Shown here in pieces: positions 32,276 to 41,616 of a DNA stretch of 43,118 nucleotides (positions are counted from its first letter, which is position 1; each line of letters begins with the position of its first letter). Source of the stretch: Intestinimonas sp052065695 (GTDB lineage: Bacteria; Bacillota; Clostridia; Oscillospirales; Oscillospiraceae). Under the pieces are notes generated by a model, which saw only the letters and a program-made list of their open reading frames with translations, did no database searches and was not told the origin of the DNA. The stretch lies in the NCBI RefSeq assembly GCF_052065695.1, contig NZ_JBQHTM010000032.1, positions 1 through 43,118 on the forward strand, read 5' to 3'. Made by a program: the position numbers and the translations under genes.

Positions 32276-35200
32276 ATGAACAAGACAGCCATAAAGAATT
32301 TTGCGATTTGGGCGCGGAATAAGCTGATTGCAGATGTTAGCTATGATGCCCGCCTGATCGGTATTACGGAGGACGGTATTGCCAAGCCGCTGCCGCAGAG
32401 CTTCGGCGGCACTCAGTTCTTCGATATCGGCACCGCAGAACCGTATTCGATTTCCGGTGAGGCCGTGCGCCAGCGTGACAAGCTGATAGAGGTCATCCAG
32501 CAGAAGGAAAAGGATACCGACTACAAAACCGCATATCAGTATGTGATCGAGGAGGTTGCCTATACATGGTTTAACCGCCTGATCGCCATCCGTTTCATGG
32601 AGGTCAATGACTATCTGCCTTCCCATATTCGAGTGCTTTCTTCCGAGAGCGGAAAGCTGGAGCCGGATCTGGTCACAACGCCGTTTGACGCAGAGCTGCC
32701 CTTTACTGCGGAGGAAGAAGCTCTGATTTTCCAGCTGAAGCAGGACAACGAGCTGGACGAGGTGTTCCGTATCCTGTTCCTGAAGCAGTGCAACGCCTTG
32801 AACGAGATTCTGCCGGCTCTGTTTGAAAAGACAAAGAACTACACCGAGCTGTTGCTCAGCCTGTCCGTCATTGACCAGGATGGTGTGGTTTATCATCTGA
32901 TCCACGATATCCCGGAGGATGACTTCAACATCGAGCGCGGTGGTCAGGTGGAGATCATCGGCTGGCTGTACCAGTATTACAACACTGAACCGAAGGCCGC
33001 TGCCTTTGCCAAAAGCGGCAAGATCACCAAAGAGGAAATCCCTGCTGTAACCCAGCTGTTCACCCCGGACTGGATCGTCCGCTACATGGTGGAGAACAGC
33101 CTGGGTCGTCTGTGGGTAGAAGGACACCCGGAGTGCGGCCTGAAAGAAAACTGGAAATACTATCTGGAAGAGGCACAGCAGGAGCCGGAAGTGCAGGCAA
33201 AACTGGCAGAAATTCGTAAAGAGTACGCCGCACTGAATCCGGAAGACATCAAGCTTATCGACCCCTGCATGGGTTCCGGCCATATCCTGGTATATGCCTT
33301 TGATGTGCTGATGCAGATTTACGAGAGTGCCGGTTACAGCCAGCGTGATGCTGCGAAGAGCATTCTGGAACATAACATCTACGGTCTGGATATTGATGAC
33401 CGTGCCTATCAGTTGGCGTACTTTGCCGTGATGATGAAAGCACGGCAGTACAACCGCCGTATCTTAAACGGTGAGAACACCTGCCATGTCTATGCCATTC
33501 AGGAGAGCAACAGCATTAACCGTGCGCACCTGAAGTATTTCGGCGCAGGGATGGACGATATTGAGAAGAACGCCGCCAAGATGCAGCTGGAAGGTCTGCT
33601 GGACACCCTGACCGATGCCAAGGAATACGGCTCTATCCCGAATGTGGAGAGCTATAACTGGGATTTGCTGCGCCGGTTTGCGGCAGCGGAGGATACCGAC
33701 GGCCAGATCAGTATGGACAGCGTGGGCGTGGAAGATACCGCCGAGCAGCTGAATCGGCTCATTGATATTGGCGAGACAATGGCACGGAAGCATTGGGTTA
33801 CCTGTACGAATCCGCCCTATGCTGGAACCAGTAACCTGAGCGCAAAGGTCAATAATTTTGTCAAAAAGAATTACCCCGACAGCAAGGCTGACCTGTTTGC
33901 CGTGTTTATTGAGCGTTGCCGTCAGATGACTGTAAATAATGGTTTTCAGGCAATGATCACCCAACATAGCTGGATGTTCTTGTCCAGCTTTGAAAAGTTG
34001 CGGGAAAAGATGATGCTGACAGAAACTGTTAATATGGCGCATCTTGGCGCAAGAGCCTTTGAGGAAATTGGCGGTGAGGTGGTGCAGACCACAGCCTTTG
34101 TGCGCTGTGCAAACCATGTGGATGGTTATAAGGGCACTTACTGTCGCTTGATTGAACCTACTTCTCAGCAGGGGAAAGAAGATATGTTCCTTGATGGAAA
34201 GAATAGGTATATTACAAATCAAAATAGCTTCAGAATAATTCCTGGAGAGCCAATAGCATATTGGGCAAGTGATACAATTTTGAAGTGCTTTTTAAATAGA
34301 GACGCTCTCGATGTAAAATACATGATGAGAGAAGGAATTCACACTGCGGATAATGAGCGTTTTTTGCGGCTGTGGAGTGAAGTTAACTCGAATACGATTG
34401 TACAAAATGCAGCCTCTTATAAGGACATCGACAAATATGGTCGATGGGTACCCTACAATAAGGGGGGAGCGTACAGAAAATGGTTTGGAAATAATGATTG
34501 GGTTATTGGTTTTGATTCAGTATACAGAGAGAAAATGGCGATGCTAAAGGGGCATGTTCGCCCTAGTGAGGGAATTTATTTTAGAGAAGGTGGAACATGG
34601 ACAGCAGTTACTATGGGGGGATTTGGCATAAGATACTACCCCTCTGGATTTTTGTTTGATGCTGGCGGTCAAGTTGCTGTGGGCCCCAATATTATTTCCT
34701 GCATTGCCTACTTGAATTCTAAATTGTTTGGCGAAATCGCAAAGTTAACTATGCCAACAATAAATTATAAATGCGGTGTTATTAAGACATTGCCTGATTT
34801 ATGTGTTGGTGATAATGCGATAATAGAAAAGGCCAAAAACAATATTGAACTTTCAAAATGCGATTGGAATGCGTTTGAAACTTCGTTGGGTTTTAAGAAG
34901 CACCCACTGCTCCGTAATGTTTCCACGATTTCCGAAGCCCTTGCTCAGTGGCAGGCAGAATGCGGTGACCGTTTTAATCAGCTGAAAGTCAACGAGGAAG
35001 AACTGAACCGCATTTTTATTGACATTTACGGCTTGCAGGATGAGTTGACCCCAGAAGTGGAAGATAAAGATGTGACTGTACGCAAGGCTGACTTGCAGCG
35101 GGATATCAAGAGTCTGCTCAGCTACGCCGTGGGTTGTATGTTTGGTCGTTACTCGCTGGATGTGGAAGGATTGGCCTATGCAGGCGGCGAGTGGGATAGC

Positions 35201-35872
35201 AGCAAATACCAGAGCTATATTCCGGATGCCGACAATGTTATCCCCATCACCGATGAAGAATATCTGGACGATGATATTGTATCGCGCCTGTGTGCATGGC
35301 TGAAAGCAGTGTACGGTGCTGATACTCTGGAAGCAAACCTCGATTATATCGCAAAAGCCCTCGGCAATAAGGGCAGCACCAGCCGGGAGATCATCCGCAA
35401 TTACTTCCTGAACGACTTCTTCAAGGATCACTGCCAGACTTACTCTGTCACTGGTTCTGGCAAGCGTCCGATCTACTGGCTGTTTGACAGCGGCAAACAG
35501 AACGGTTTCAAGGCACTGGTTTACCTGCATCGCTATACGCCGGATACCATCGGTAACCTGCGTATCGACTACCTGCACAAGATGCAGCGCGTATATGAAT
35601 CCGAGATCAACCGGATGCAGGATATGATGGATCATAGCGGGAATGCCCGCGAGGTGGCAGCAGCCTCTAAGCGCAAAGATAAACTTGCCAAGCAGCTGAA
35701 GGAATGCCGGGAATACGATGAGAAGATCAGCCATCTGGCACTTTCCCGTATCGAGCTTGACCTCGATGACGGCGTAAAGGTCAACTATCGTAAGCTCCAG
35801 ACCGCCCAGGACGGCAAGTTCTATGAGGTGCTGGCAGACAGCAAGAATATCATGGTGAAGGAAAAGAAATAA
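32276..35872 (+). CDS. pglX: PglX BREX adenine-N6 DNA methyltransferase
   Basis: A 1198-residue protein. SAM motif I DPCMGSGHILVYAFD (about 328-341) and catalytic motif IV TNPPYAG (about 511-517) identify an adenine-specific methyltransferase of the BREX PglX family. The N-terminal ~300 residues and a helical C-terminus (about 1100-1190) are also typical. PglX marks host DNA at a short asymmetric site and defines self versus phage. Residues about 625-865 come from a strongly AT-rich stretch with different codon use, coinciding with the expected target-recognition region. Two G6 tracts lie in it (34462-34467, 34615-34620). The gene is intact. Confidence 0.95.
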   Translation: MNKTAIKNFAIWARNKLIADVSYDARLIGITEDGIAKPLPQSFGGTQFFDIGTAEPYSISGEAVRQRDKLIEVIQQKEKDTDYKTAYQYVIEEVAYTWFNRLIAIRFMEVNDYLPSHIRVLSSESGKLEPDLVTTPFDAELPFTAEEEALIFQLKQDNELDEVFRILFLKQCNALNEILPALFEKTKNYTELLLSLSVIDQDGVVYHLIHDIPEDDFNIERGGQVEIIGWLYQYYNTEPKAAAFAKSGKITKEEIPAVTQLFTPDWIVRYMVENSLGRLWVEGHPECGLKENWKYYLEEAQQEPEVQAKLAEIRKEYAALNPEDIKLIDPCMGSGHILVYAFDVLMQIYESAGYSQRDAAKSILEHNIYGLDIDDRAYQLAYFAVMMKARQYNRRILNGENTCHVYAIQESNSINRAHLKYFGAGMDDIEKNAAKMQLEGLLDTLTDAKEYGSIPNVESYNWDLLRRFAAAEDTDGQISMDSVGVEDTAEQLNRLIDIGETMARKHWVTCTNPPYAGTSNLSAKVNNFVKKNYPDSKADLFAVFIERCRQMTVNNGFQAMITQHSWMFLSSFEKLREKMMLTETVNMAHLGARAFEEIGGEVVQTTAFVRCANHVDGYKGTYCRLIEPTSQQGKEDMFLDGKNRYITNQNSFRIIPGEPIAYWASDTILKCFLNRDALDVKYMMREGIHTADNERFLRLWSEVNSNTIVQNAASYKDIDKYGRWVPYNKGGAYRKWFGNNDWVIGFDSVYREKMAMLKGHVRPSEGIYFREGGTWTAVTMGGFGIRYYPSGFLFDAGGQVAVGPNIISCIAYLNSKLFGEIAKLTMPTINYKCGVIKTLPDLCVGDNAIIEKAKNNIELSKCDWNAFETSLGFKKHPLLRNVSTISEALAQWQAECGDRFNQLKVNEEELNRIFIDIYGLQDELTPEVEDKDVTVRKADLQRDIKSLLSYAVGCMFGRYSLDVEGLAYAGGEWDSSKYQSYIPDADNVIPITDEEYLDDDIVSRLCAWLKAVYGADTLEANLDYIAKALGNKGSTSREIIRNYFLNDFFKDHCQTYSVTGSGKRPIYWLFDSGKQNGFKALVYLHRYTPDTIGNLRIDYLHKMQRVYESEINRMQDMMDHSGNAREVAAASKRKDKLAKQLKECREYDEKISHLALSRIELDLDDGVKVNYRKLQTAQDGKFYEVLADSKNIMVKEKK
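34150..34870 (+). other. AT-rich mosaic block in the pglX specificity region
   Basis: Counted GC in 60-base lines: 37/60 at 33661-33720, 19/60 at 34201-34260, 17/60 at 34741-34800, 31/60 at 35101-35160. Composition and codon choice change abruptly near both borders while the reading frame stays open. The borders given are by eye. This looks like a target-recognition domain imported by recombination. Confidence 0.75.
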
Positions 35873-35893
35873 GAGGAACAGGAGGCGTTTGCA

Positions 35894-36376
35894 ATGATTT
35901 TGTACCACGGAAGCAATGTTATCGTAGAACAGCCGAAACTTATCCGGCAAAATCGCTATCTGGACTTCGGTTTTGGATTTTATACCACCACCAACCGCGA
36001 TCAGGCAGTGAACTTCGCTCAAAAGGTCACTGACCGCCGCAAAACAGGAGCTGCTACGCTGAATATTTATTCCGTAGAGGAAGCAGTGGCTTTCAAGGAG
36101 TGCAGTTTGCTGCGCTTTGACAGCCCAGATGAAGCGTGGCTGGATTTTGTAGCTGAGAACCGTCAGGGAACCTATCAGGGAAAGCAGCATGACCTGATTT
36201 ATGGTGCTGTGGCAAATGACGATGTGTACCGCACCATTACCCTGTATATGACCGGAGTGTTGGATAAGGAACAAACACTGGCGGCACTCAAGATTCGGAA
36301 ATTGTTCAACCAGCTGGTGTTTGCAACTGAGAAGTCTCTGCAATACTTGCATTTTGAAGGGAGGGAGCTTGTATGA
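35894..36376 (+). CDS. DUF3990 protein, ADP-ribosyltransferase-fold-like
   Basis: A 160-residue protein starting MILYHGSNVIVEQPKL, with RYLDFGFGFYTTTNRDQAV and a C-terminal FNQLVFATEKSLQYLHFEG. The pattern H5 (YHGS) and Y30 (GFYTT) plus a possible third residue (Q140 or E146) resembles the H-Y-E/Q active sites of ADP-ribosyltransferases; DUF3990 is, from memory, placed in that fold group. It is not a core BREX gene, yet it sits 21 bases after pglX in the same operon. The stop overlaps the next ATG. A toxin of a small defence cassette is an inference, not shown. Confidence 0.75.
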   Translation: MILYHGSNVIVEQPKLIRQNRYLDFGFGFYTTTNRDQAVNFAQKVTDRRKTGAATLNIYSVEEAVAFKECSLLRFDSPDEAWLDFVAENRQGTYQGKQHDLIYGAVANDDVYRTITLYMTGVLDKEQTLAALKIRKLFNQLVFATEKSLQYLHFEGRELV

Positions 36377-36612
36377 ACGAAGATCAGTTCAGCGCAATGC
36401 TTGCAATCATTGTGCCGCCCATCATCGAACAGATTACAAAAAACAGCAATGTGGATGATGAAAAGGCGATTTCCCGCTTTTATCAGTCCAAGCTCTATCA
36501 GGAGCTTTCGGATGAAAAATCAAAATTGTGGCATTACAGCCCGATGACGCTGTATACCATGTATCAAGATGAACTTCTGACAGGCTCCTATGATTACCCA
36601 GAGGAGGCGTAA
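36373..36612 (+). CDS. small protein of the DUF3990 cassette, unknown
   Basis: A 79-residue acidic protein beginning MNEDQFSAMLAIIVPPIIEQI, with a central DEKAISRFYQSKLYQELSDEK and a C-terminal MTLYTMYQDELLTGSY. The start is inside the DUF3990 stop (ATGA) and it is followed 3 bases later by the DUF3791 gene, a gene order I associate with DUF3990/DUF3791 loci. The acidic nature and coupling fit an antitoxin or partner. I cannot assign a named domain. Confidence 0.7.
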   Translation: MNEDQFSAMLAIIVPPIIEQITKNSNVDDEKAISRFYQSKLYQELSDEKSKLWHYSPMTLYTMYQDELLTGSYDYPEEA

Positions 36613-36615
36613 GCG

Positions 36616-36837
36616 ATGAGCAAAGAATCCAATTTCTTGATTTATTGCATGGAGCGGTACCGTCATTTCAAAGGGCTTTCTGGTGCGGATGTGGCAAAGA
36701 CCTTTGAAGAGTATGGCATCTATGGGTATATCACAAAATATTTTGAATCACTGCACACAATGGGGGATCATTGCATCGTGCAGGATATTGACGATTATAT
36801 TAGCAGCATCACAGGCAATAAACGGATCAAGGCGTAA
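36616..36837 (+). CDS. DUF3791 small protein
   Basis: A 73-residue protein: FLIYCMERYRHFKGLSGADV, AKTFEEYGIYGYITKYFESL, HTMGDHCIVQDIDDYI are the DUF3791 signature (LSG...V...F..YG...Y....F..LHT.G......DID.YI). DUF3791 genes commonly neighbour DUF3990 genes. Likely an antitoxin or accessory of the ART-like protein, but this role is inferred from pairing and size only. It ends 54 bases before pglZ, and its position inside a BREX operon ties it to the same transcript. Confidence 0.78.
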   Translation: MSKESNFLIYCMERYRHFKGLSGADVAKTFEEYGIYGYITKYFESLHTMGDHCIVQDIDDYISSITGNKRIKA

Positions 36838-36891
36838 CTGCCTGTATGATATTCCCCAAAGGGCGGAATCTATCAAGTAAAGGAAATTGAT

Positions 36892-39414
36892 ATGGCAGAA
36901 TTGAACCTGAAACAAATTATAGACCGCCTGAATGCGGAATTTACCGGGGAGACCCGGAAACTGGTTTTCTGGTACGATGACAAGGCAGAATTTGCAGAGG
37001 ATATGGAGACAGCGGAGCTTCAGAATGCGAAGATCTACCATCTCCAGCCAGATAACCAGTTCTATACAAAGTATTTTCTGGAGCGTGTGGATAAGACCAC
37101 GAATTATCTGATCTATGCACCGTTTCCGAAACCGGATGTAAGGGACAACCATCTGGAAGACACAATGCTGTATTCCAGACGGTTCTTTGCCGACCGTGCT
37201 TCCCTCCTGTCGGTTGACCTCGGTATTGAGGAAAAGTACAAGCCGGTTATTGAGAAGCACATCAAGTTTTTCGCCAATAAAGAGCGTACTCAACGGTTCT
37301 ATGATCTGGAAATCGAGAACTTTAATGAAGAAAATATCCTTGTCGGTCTGCTGAGTGCAGTCTGCAAGGCGCGTACCTGCTCTTTTGAGGAAGTCGTGCG
37401 CATCGTGTTGACGGATGGCGAGCTGGTGGACAATGCTTTCTTGCAGGAGTTTGAAAAATACGACCTGCTGTCTGCGTTCTGGCAGCTCTGTGAGCAGCAT
37501 TTCGGATACACCGATACAAAACCGAGTTTGGAACGGCTTTTGGTAACATTGTTCGTTACTTATACTGGGCGATATGTGCAGGCAGAGCTTCCGGAAGCAT
37601 GGAAGAGTTTTGTCTCCTACAAGTCTGGCAATATCATCGCATTCCTCGATAGCCTGATGAACAGCGTCCTGTACCGGGACAAATACGATGCTCTGTCAGC
37701 GCACGTTGCCAAAGGGCTGAATGTTCTTTCGGCATTTGCAGGAATGCGAGTGGACGATTTGGTGGAGTGCGACACTTTCCTTGCCGTGGATCAGGTGTTG
37801 GTAAAGTGGCTCATTGGCAGACTTGTTTCGGAAGATATCGGCGCAATCGTAAACGGATTTACCATTCCGGAACTCTGTGAAAAACGGGCTAAAATGCACT
37901 TTGGAAGAAAAACCGGGAAGACGTATCAGCTGCTTTTTAGTGCGTACAACATGGTGAAGGAAGCGGATTACCATGCCGCAGATGGCTTAAAGCCAATTAT
38001 CGACCGATATCTTGCTGCGGATTACAATATGGATCAGCAGTATCGAAAATTCTACTATTATTACGACCAGCTGGAGAGCACGGAAAGCTTTGAGCCGCTT
38101 CGGGAACTGGTGGAAAATATCTACACGAACGAATATCTGGCTTGCCTGCTCCCTGCCTGGAATGCTGGAATCCAGCAGGATACCGCATTTTCGGTAATTC
38201 CGTTGCAGCGGGATTTTTACAATGCCAATCTGCGATATACCAAAGAACGCACCGTGGTCATCATTTCGGATGCCATGCGTTACGAGGTAGGACAGGAGTT
38301 GTTTGCCAGAATGCAGGATGACCCGAAATGCACGGCAAAACTTTCTGTACAGTTGAGTGTTCTTCCGTCTTATACGAGGCTCGGTATGGCAGCACTTTTG
38401 CCGCATAAGACACTGGAAATGACGGATGATTCTCAGGTACTGGCAGATGGTATCCTTTGCGATAATCTGGCAGGTCGGCAGCAGGTGTTGCAAAGCTATA
38501 ACCCGGATAGTGTCTGTGTACAGTTCGATGATATCAAAAATTTGAAAGTGGCAGAGCTGCGAGATGTGCTGACAAAACGACAGATTATCTATGTATATCA
38601 TAATCAGATCGACGCGCGTGGAGACAAGGCAAATACCGAGGATGAGGTATTTCATGCGTGTGAGGAAGCCGTTCAGGAAATTATGGATCTGATTCATAGA
38701 ATCTCCGTCAGCGGCAACACCTATCATTTTATCGTCACTGCCGATCATGGCTTTATTTACAAGCGTGATAAGCTGACAGAAAGTGACAAGATTTCCGGGA
38801 AAAGCGCGGACAAAGCATTTGTCAATCGCAGATTTATTGTTTCCAAGGCGGCACTGGAAGATGACGGCATCGACCATATGAGCATGGGACGCGTTCTGGG
38901 GAATGAGGACAGCAAGGTGGTGTCCTATCCAGTCAGCAGCAATGTCTTTAAGGTGGCCGGAGGCGGTGCTAACTATGTGCATGGCGGTTCCTCACCGCAG
39001 GAAATGCTGGTGCCAGTGCTGGAGTTTAAGATGGAGCGCGGTCATATGGAAACAAAGAATGCAGAGATTGCTCTGGTCAGCATTGTCCATAAGATTACGA
39101 ACCTGATCACGTCCATGGACTTTATTCAGTCGGATGCCGTTAGCGATACTGTAAAAGCTGCAAAATACCGCATTTTCTTCCTCTCGGAAGACAATGAGAA
39201 AATCTCGAACGAAAACAGTTATGTGGCGGACAGTCGTGAGGAAAATGCGCAGAAGCGTATCTTCCGGATGCGGTTCACATTCAAGAATAAGAAATACGAC
39301 AAGGACAAGCAGTATTACCTTGTGGTTTATGACGAAGAAAGCGGTCTGGAGCAGTGGAGGCAGCCTGTCATCATGGACATTGCCTTTGCAGATGACTTTG
39401 GATTCGGATTCTGA
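36892..39414 (+). CDS. pglZ: PglZ BREX phosphatase-fold protein
   Basis: An 840-residue protein. The alkaline-phosphatase-superfamily PglZ domain is at the middle and C-terminal half: VVIISDAMRYEVGQELFARM (about 456-475) and FIVTADHGFIYKRD (about 611-624) are the metal-binding and active-site-like motifs, with GGANYVHGGSSPQEMLVPV (about 690-708) after it. The N-terminal ~400 residues are helical. PglZ is the signature gene of all BREX types and works with PglX and BrxC; its enzymatic activity is a phosphodiesterase/phosphatase-like function. ATG 36892 is preceded by AAAGGAA. The gene is intact. Confidence 0.95.
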   Translation: MAELNLKQIIDRLNAEFTGETRKLVFWYDDKAEFAEDMETAELQNAKIYHLQPDNQFYTKYFLERVDKTTNYLIYAPFPKPDVRDNHLEDTMLYSRRFFADRASLLSVDLGIEEKYKPVIEKHIKFFANKERTQRFYDLEIENFNEENILVGLLSAVCKARTCSFEEVVRIVLTDGELVDNAFLQEFEKYDLLSAFWQLCEQHFGYTDTKPSLERLLVTLFVTYTGRYVQAELPEAWKSFVSYKSGNIIAFLDSLMNSVLYRDKYDALSAHVAKGLNVLSAFAGMRVDDLVECDTFLAVDQVLVKWLIGRLVSEDIGAIVNGFTIPELCEKRAKMHFGRKTGKTYQLLFSAYNMVKEADYHAADGLKPIIDRYLAADYNMDQQYRKFYYYYDQLESTESFEPLRELVENIYTNEYLACLLPAWNAGIQQDTAFSVIPLQRDFYNANLRYTKERTVVIISDAMRYEVGQELFARMQDDPKCTAKLSVQLSVLPSYTRLGMAALLPHKTLEMTDDSQVLADGILCDNLAGRQQVLQSYNPDSVCVQFDDIKNLKVAELRDVLTKRQIIYVYHNQIDARGDKANTEDEVFHACEEAVQEIMDLIHRISVSGNTYHFIVTADHGFIYKRDKLTESDKISGKSADKAFVNRRFIVSKAALEDDGIDHMSMGRVLGNEDSKVVSYPVSSNVFKVAGGGANYVHGGSSPQEMLVPVLEFKMERGHMETKNAEIALVSIVHKITNLITSMDFIQSDAVSDTVKAAKYRIFFLSEDNEKISNENSYVADSREENAQKRIFRMRFTFKNKKYDKDKQYYLVVYDEESGLEQWRQPVIMDIAFADDFGFGF

Positions 39415-39437
39415 TACAGAGGAGGCAGGAATTCCGT

Positions 39438-41558
39438 ATGGAAATGATGGATATGGCGGTAGACGATACCCGTGAAGAACTGCGTCGAAAGCTGCGCAGC
39501 AACTTTGACGGTCGGATCGTCCGCAAAGACCTGACAAAGAAAATAAAAGAAGGAGCGAATGTTCCGGTCTATGTGCTGGAGTTCCTGCTGGGTCAGTATT
39601 GTAGTTCAGACGATGAGACAATCATTGAGCAGGGCGTTCAGAATGTAAAACGCATTCTGGCAGATAATTTTGTCCGCCCGGATGAGGCTCAGAAAATTCT
39701 CTCACAACTGCGCAAGAACGGGAGCCATACCATTATTGATATGGTGACAGTACATCTCGACATCAAAAAGGATTGCTTTTTTGCAGAGTTCTCTAACCTT
39801 GGTCTCACCAATGTGCCGATTACGGATGATTATCCGGAAAAATATGACCGGCTGCTTTGCGGCGGTATCTGGTGCATCGTGCAGCTGGAATATGAGTCTG
39901 AGGGAGACAGCAGCTTTGGAATCACGGATATAGATGGACAGCCGATTTCCTCTAAACAGAAAAAGCAGAAGGACATCTCTCCCATCAGCATTCATAAGCT
40001 GACTCCGATTCAGATGCCCCATATCGACATTGAAGAAGTTCGAGAGGGACGCAAGGCATTCACACAGGAAGAGTGGATGGATGTTATGCTGCGTTCCTGC
40101 GGATATGAGCCGGAACAGCTGAATAATCGGGAAAAGTGGCTGCTGCTTGCGCGTATGTTACCGCTGGTGGAGAACAACTTCAATCTCTGTGAGTTGGGGC
40201 CGCGCAGCACAGGAAAGTCCCATATCTATAAAGAAATCAGCCCGAACAGTATCCTGGTATCCGGTGGTCAGACGACCGTTGCAAATCTGTTTTACAATAT
40301 GGGGCGCAAAACCGTAGGTTTGGTAGGCTTATGGGACTGTGTTGCCTTTGATGAGGTTGCCGGAATCAAGTTTAAGGACAAAGACGGCATTCAGATTATG
40401 AAAGACTATATGGCTTCCGGCTCCTTTGCCCGTGGCAAAGAGGAAAAGGCAGCATCGGCATCTATGGTCTTTGTAGGAAACATCAATCAGAGCGTGGATG
40501 TGTTGCTTAAGACTTCCTCTCTGTTTGACCCGTTCCCGCCGGAGATGGGAACGGACACCGCCTTTCTTGATCGTCTGCATTGCTACATTCCAGGCTGGGA
40601 GATTCCGAAGTTCCGTCCGGAGCATTTTACCAATGATTACGGCTTTATCACGGATTATCTGGCAGAGTTTATCCGAGAACTGCGGAAGGAACAGTATGGT
40701 GATGCGTTAGATAAGTATTTCCGCCTTGGAAAGAACCTGAACCAGCGCGATACGATTGCTGTCCGCAAGATTGTAGGCGGCTATGTGAAATTGCTGTATC
40801 CGGATGGGGAGTTCACGAAGGAACAGATTGAAGAAATTCTTGTATTTGCGCTGGAAATGCGCCGTCGCGTCAAGGAGCAGCTGAAAAAACTGGGTGGAAT
40901 GGAATTCTATGATGTGAACTTCAGCTATATTGATCTTGATACCTTTGAAGAAAAATTTGTTTCCGTGCCAGAGCAGGGCGGCGGCAAACTCATTCCTGAT
41001 GGTATCTGCAATCCTGGACAGGTATATACCGTAAGTCAGGGTAAGTCCGGTATGATCGGTGTATTCCGCCTCGAAAGCCAGATGCTGCCCGGCAACGGAA
41101 AATTTGAACGTACTGGCCTTGGCAGCGACCGTGACTGCAAGGAATCCACGAATACGGCGTTCAATTTCCTGAAAGCTAACGGAAATCGCATCAGTGGCAG
41201 CATCAGTACTACGATGCGGGATTACATCATCAACTATCAGGATTTGCAGGGCATTGGCATGACCGGAAAGCTGGCATTGCCTACATTGATTGCACTATGC
41301 AGCATCGCTCTTGGACGGCCTACGGTCAGTACACTTGCCGTGCTGGGAGAAATCAGTATTAGCGGCACGATTCTGAAAGTGGACGAGCTTGCCAATAGTT
41401 TGCAGGTGTGTCTCGATAGCGGAGCAAAGAAAGTGCTGCTTCCGATTACCAGTGCAGCAGACCTTGGCACCGTGCCGCCGGAGCTGGTGGGTAGTTTTAA
41501 TCTGATTTTCTACAGCAGCGCGGAAGATGCGGTGTTTAAGGCGTTGGGGGTAGAGTAA
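39438..41558 (+). CDS. brxL: BrxL, Lon-related AAA+ BREX effector
   Basis: A 706-residue protein. AAA+ motifs: Walker A ELGPRSTGKSH (about 251-261), Walker B CVAFDEVAG (about 300-308). A Lon-type C-terminal domain includes LGRPTVSTLAVLGEISISGT and GAKKVLLPIT. The N-terminal ~200 residues belong to BREX-type BrxL. Type 1 BREX ends with BrxL, a DNA-binding ring protein. By-eye alignment to Lon shows neither the catalytic Ser of GPSAG nor the catalytic Lys in its usual place, consistent with a non-protease role. Start ATG 39438, GGAGG 12 bases upstream; later ATGs at 39444 and 39447 are possible. Confidence 0.93.
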   Translation: MEMMDMAVDDTREELRRKLRSNFDGRIVRKDLTKKIKEGANVPVYVLEFLLGQYCSSDDETIIEQGVQNVKRILADNFVRPDEAQKILSQLRKNGSHTIIDMVTVHLDIKKDCFFAEFSNLGLTNVPITDDYPEKYDRLLCGGIWCIVQLEYESEGDSSFGITDIDGQPISSKQKKQKDISPISIHKLTPIQMPHIDIEEVREGRKAFTQEEWMDVMLRSCGYEPEQLNNREKWLLLARMLPLVENNFNLCELGPRSTGKSHIYKEISPNSILVSGGQTTVANLFYNMGRKTVGLVGLWDCVAFDEVAGIKFKDKDGIQIMKDYMASGSFARGKEEKAASASMVFVGNINQSVDVLLKTSSLFDPFPPEMGTDTAFLDRLHCYIPGWEIPKFRPEHFTNDYGFITDYLAEFIRELRKEQYGDALDKYFRLGKNLNQRDTIAVRKIVGGYVKLLYPDGEFTKEQIEEILVFALEMRRRVKEQLKKLGGMEFYDVNFSYIDLDTFEEKFVSVPEQGGGKLIPDGICNPGQVYTVSQGKSGMIGVFRLESQMLPGNGKFERTGLGSDRDCKESTNTAFNFLKANGNRISGSISTTMRDYIINYQDLQGIGMTGKLALPTLIALCSIALGRPTVSTLAVLGEISISGTILKVDELANSLQVCLDSGAKKVLLPITSAADLGTVPPELVGSFNLIFYSSAEDAVFKALGVE

Positions 41559-41616
41559 CAGGTCTCTGAATGAAAGAATGTTTTGAAATCAGGGATGAGG
41601 TAGAAAGGAAAGTTCC

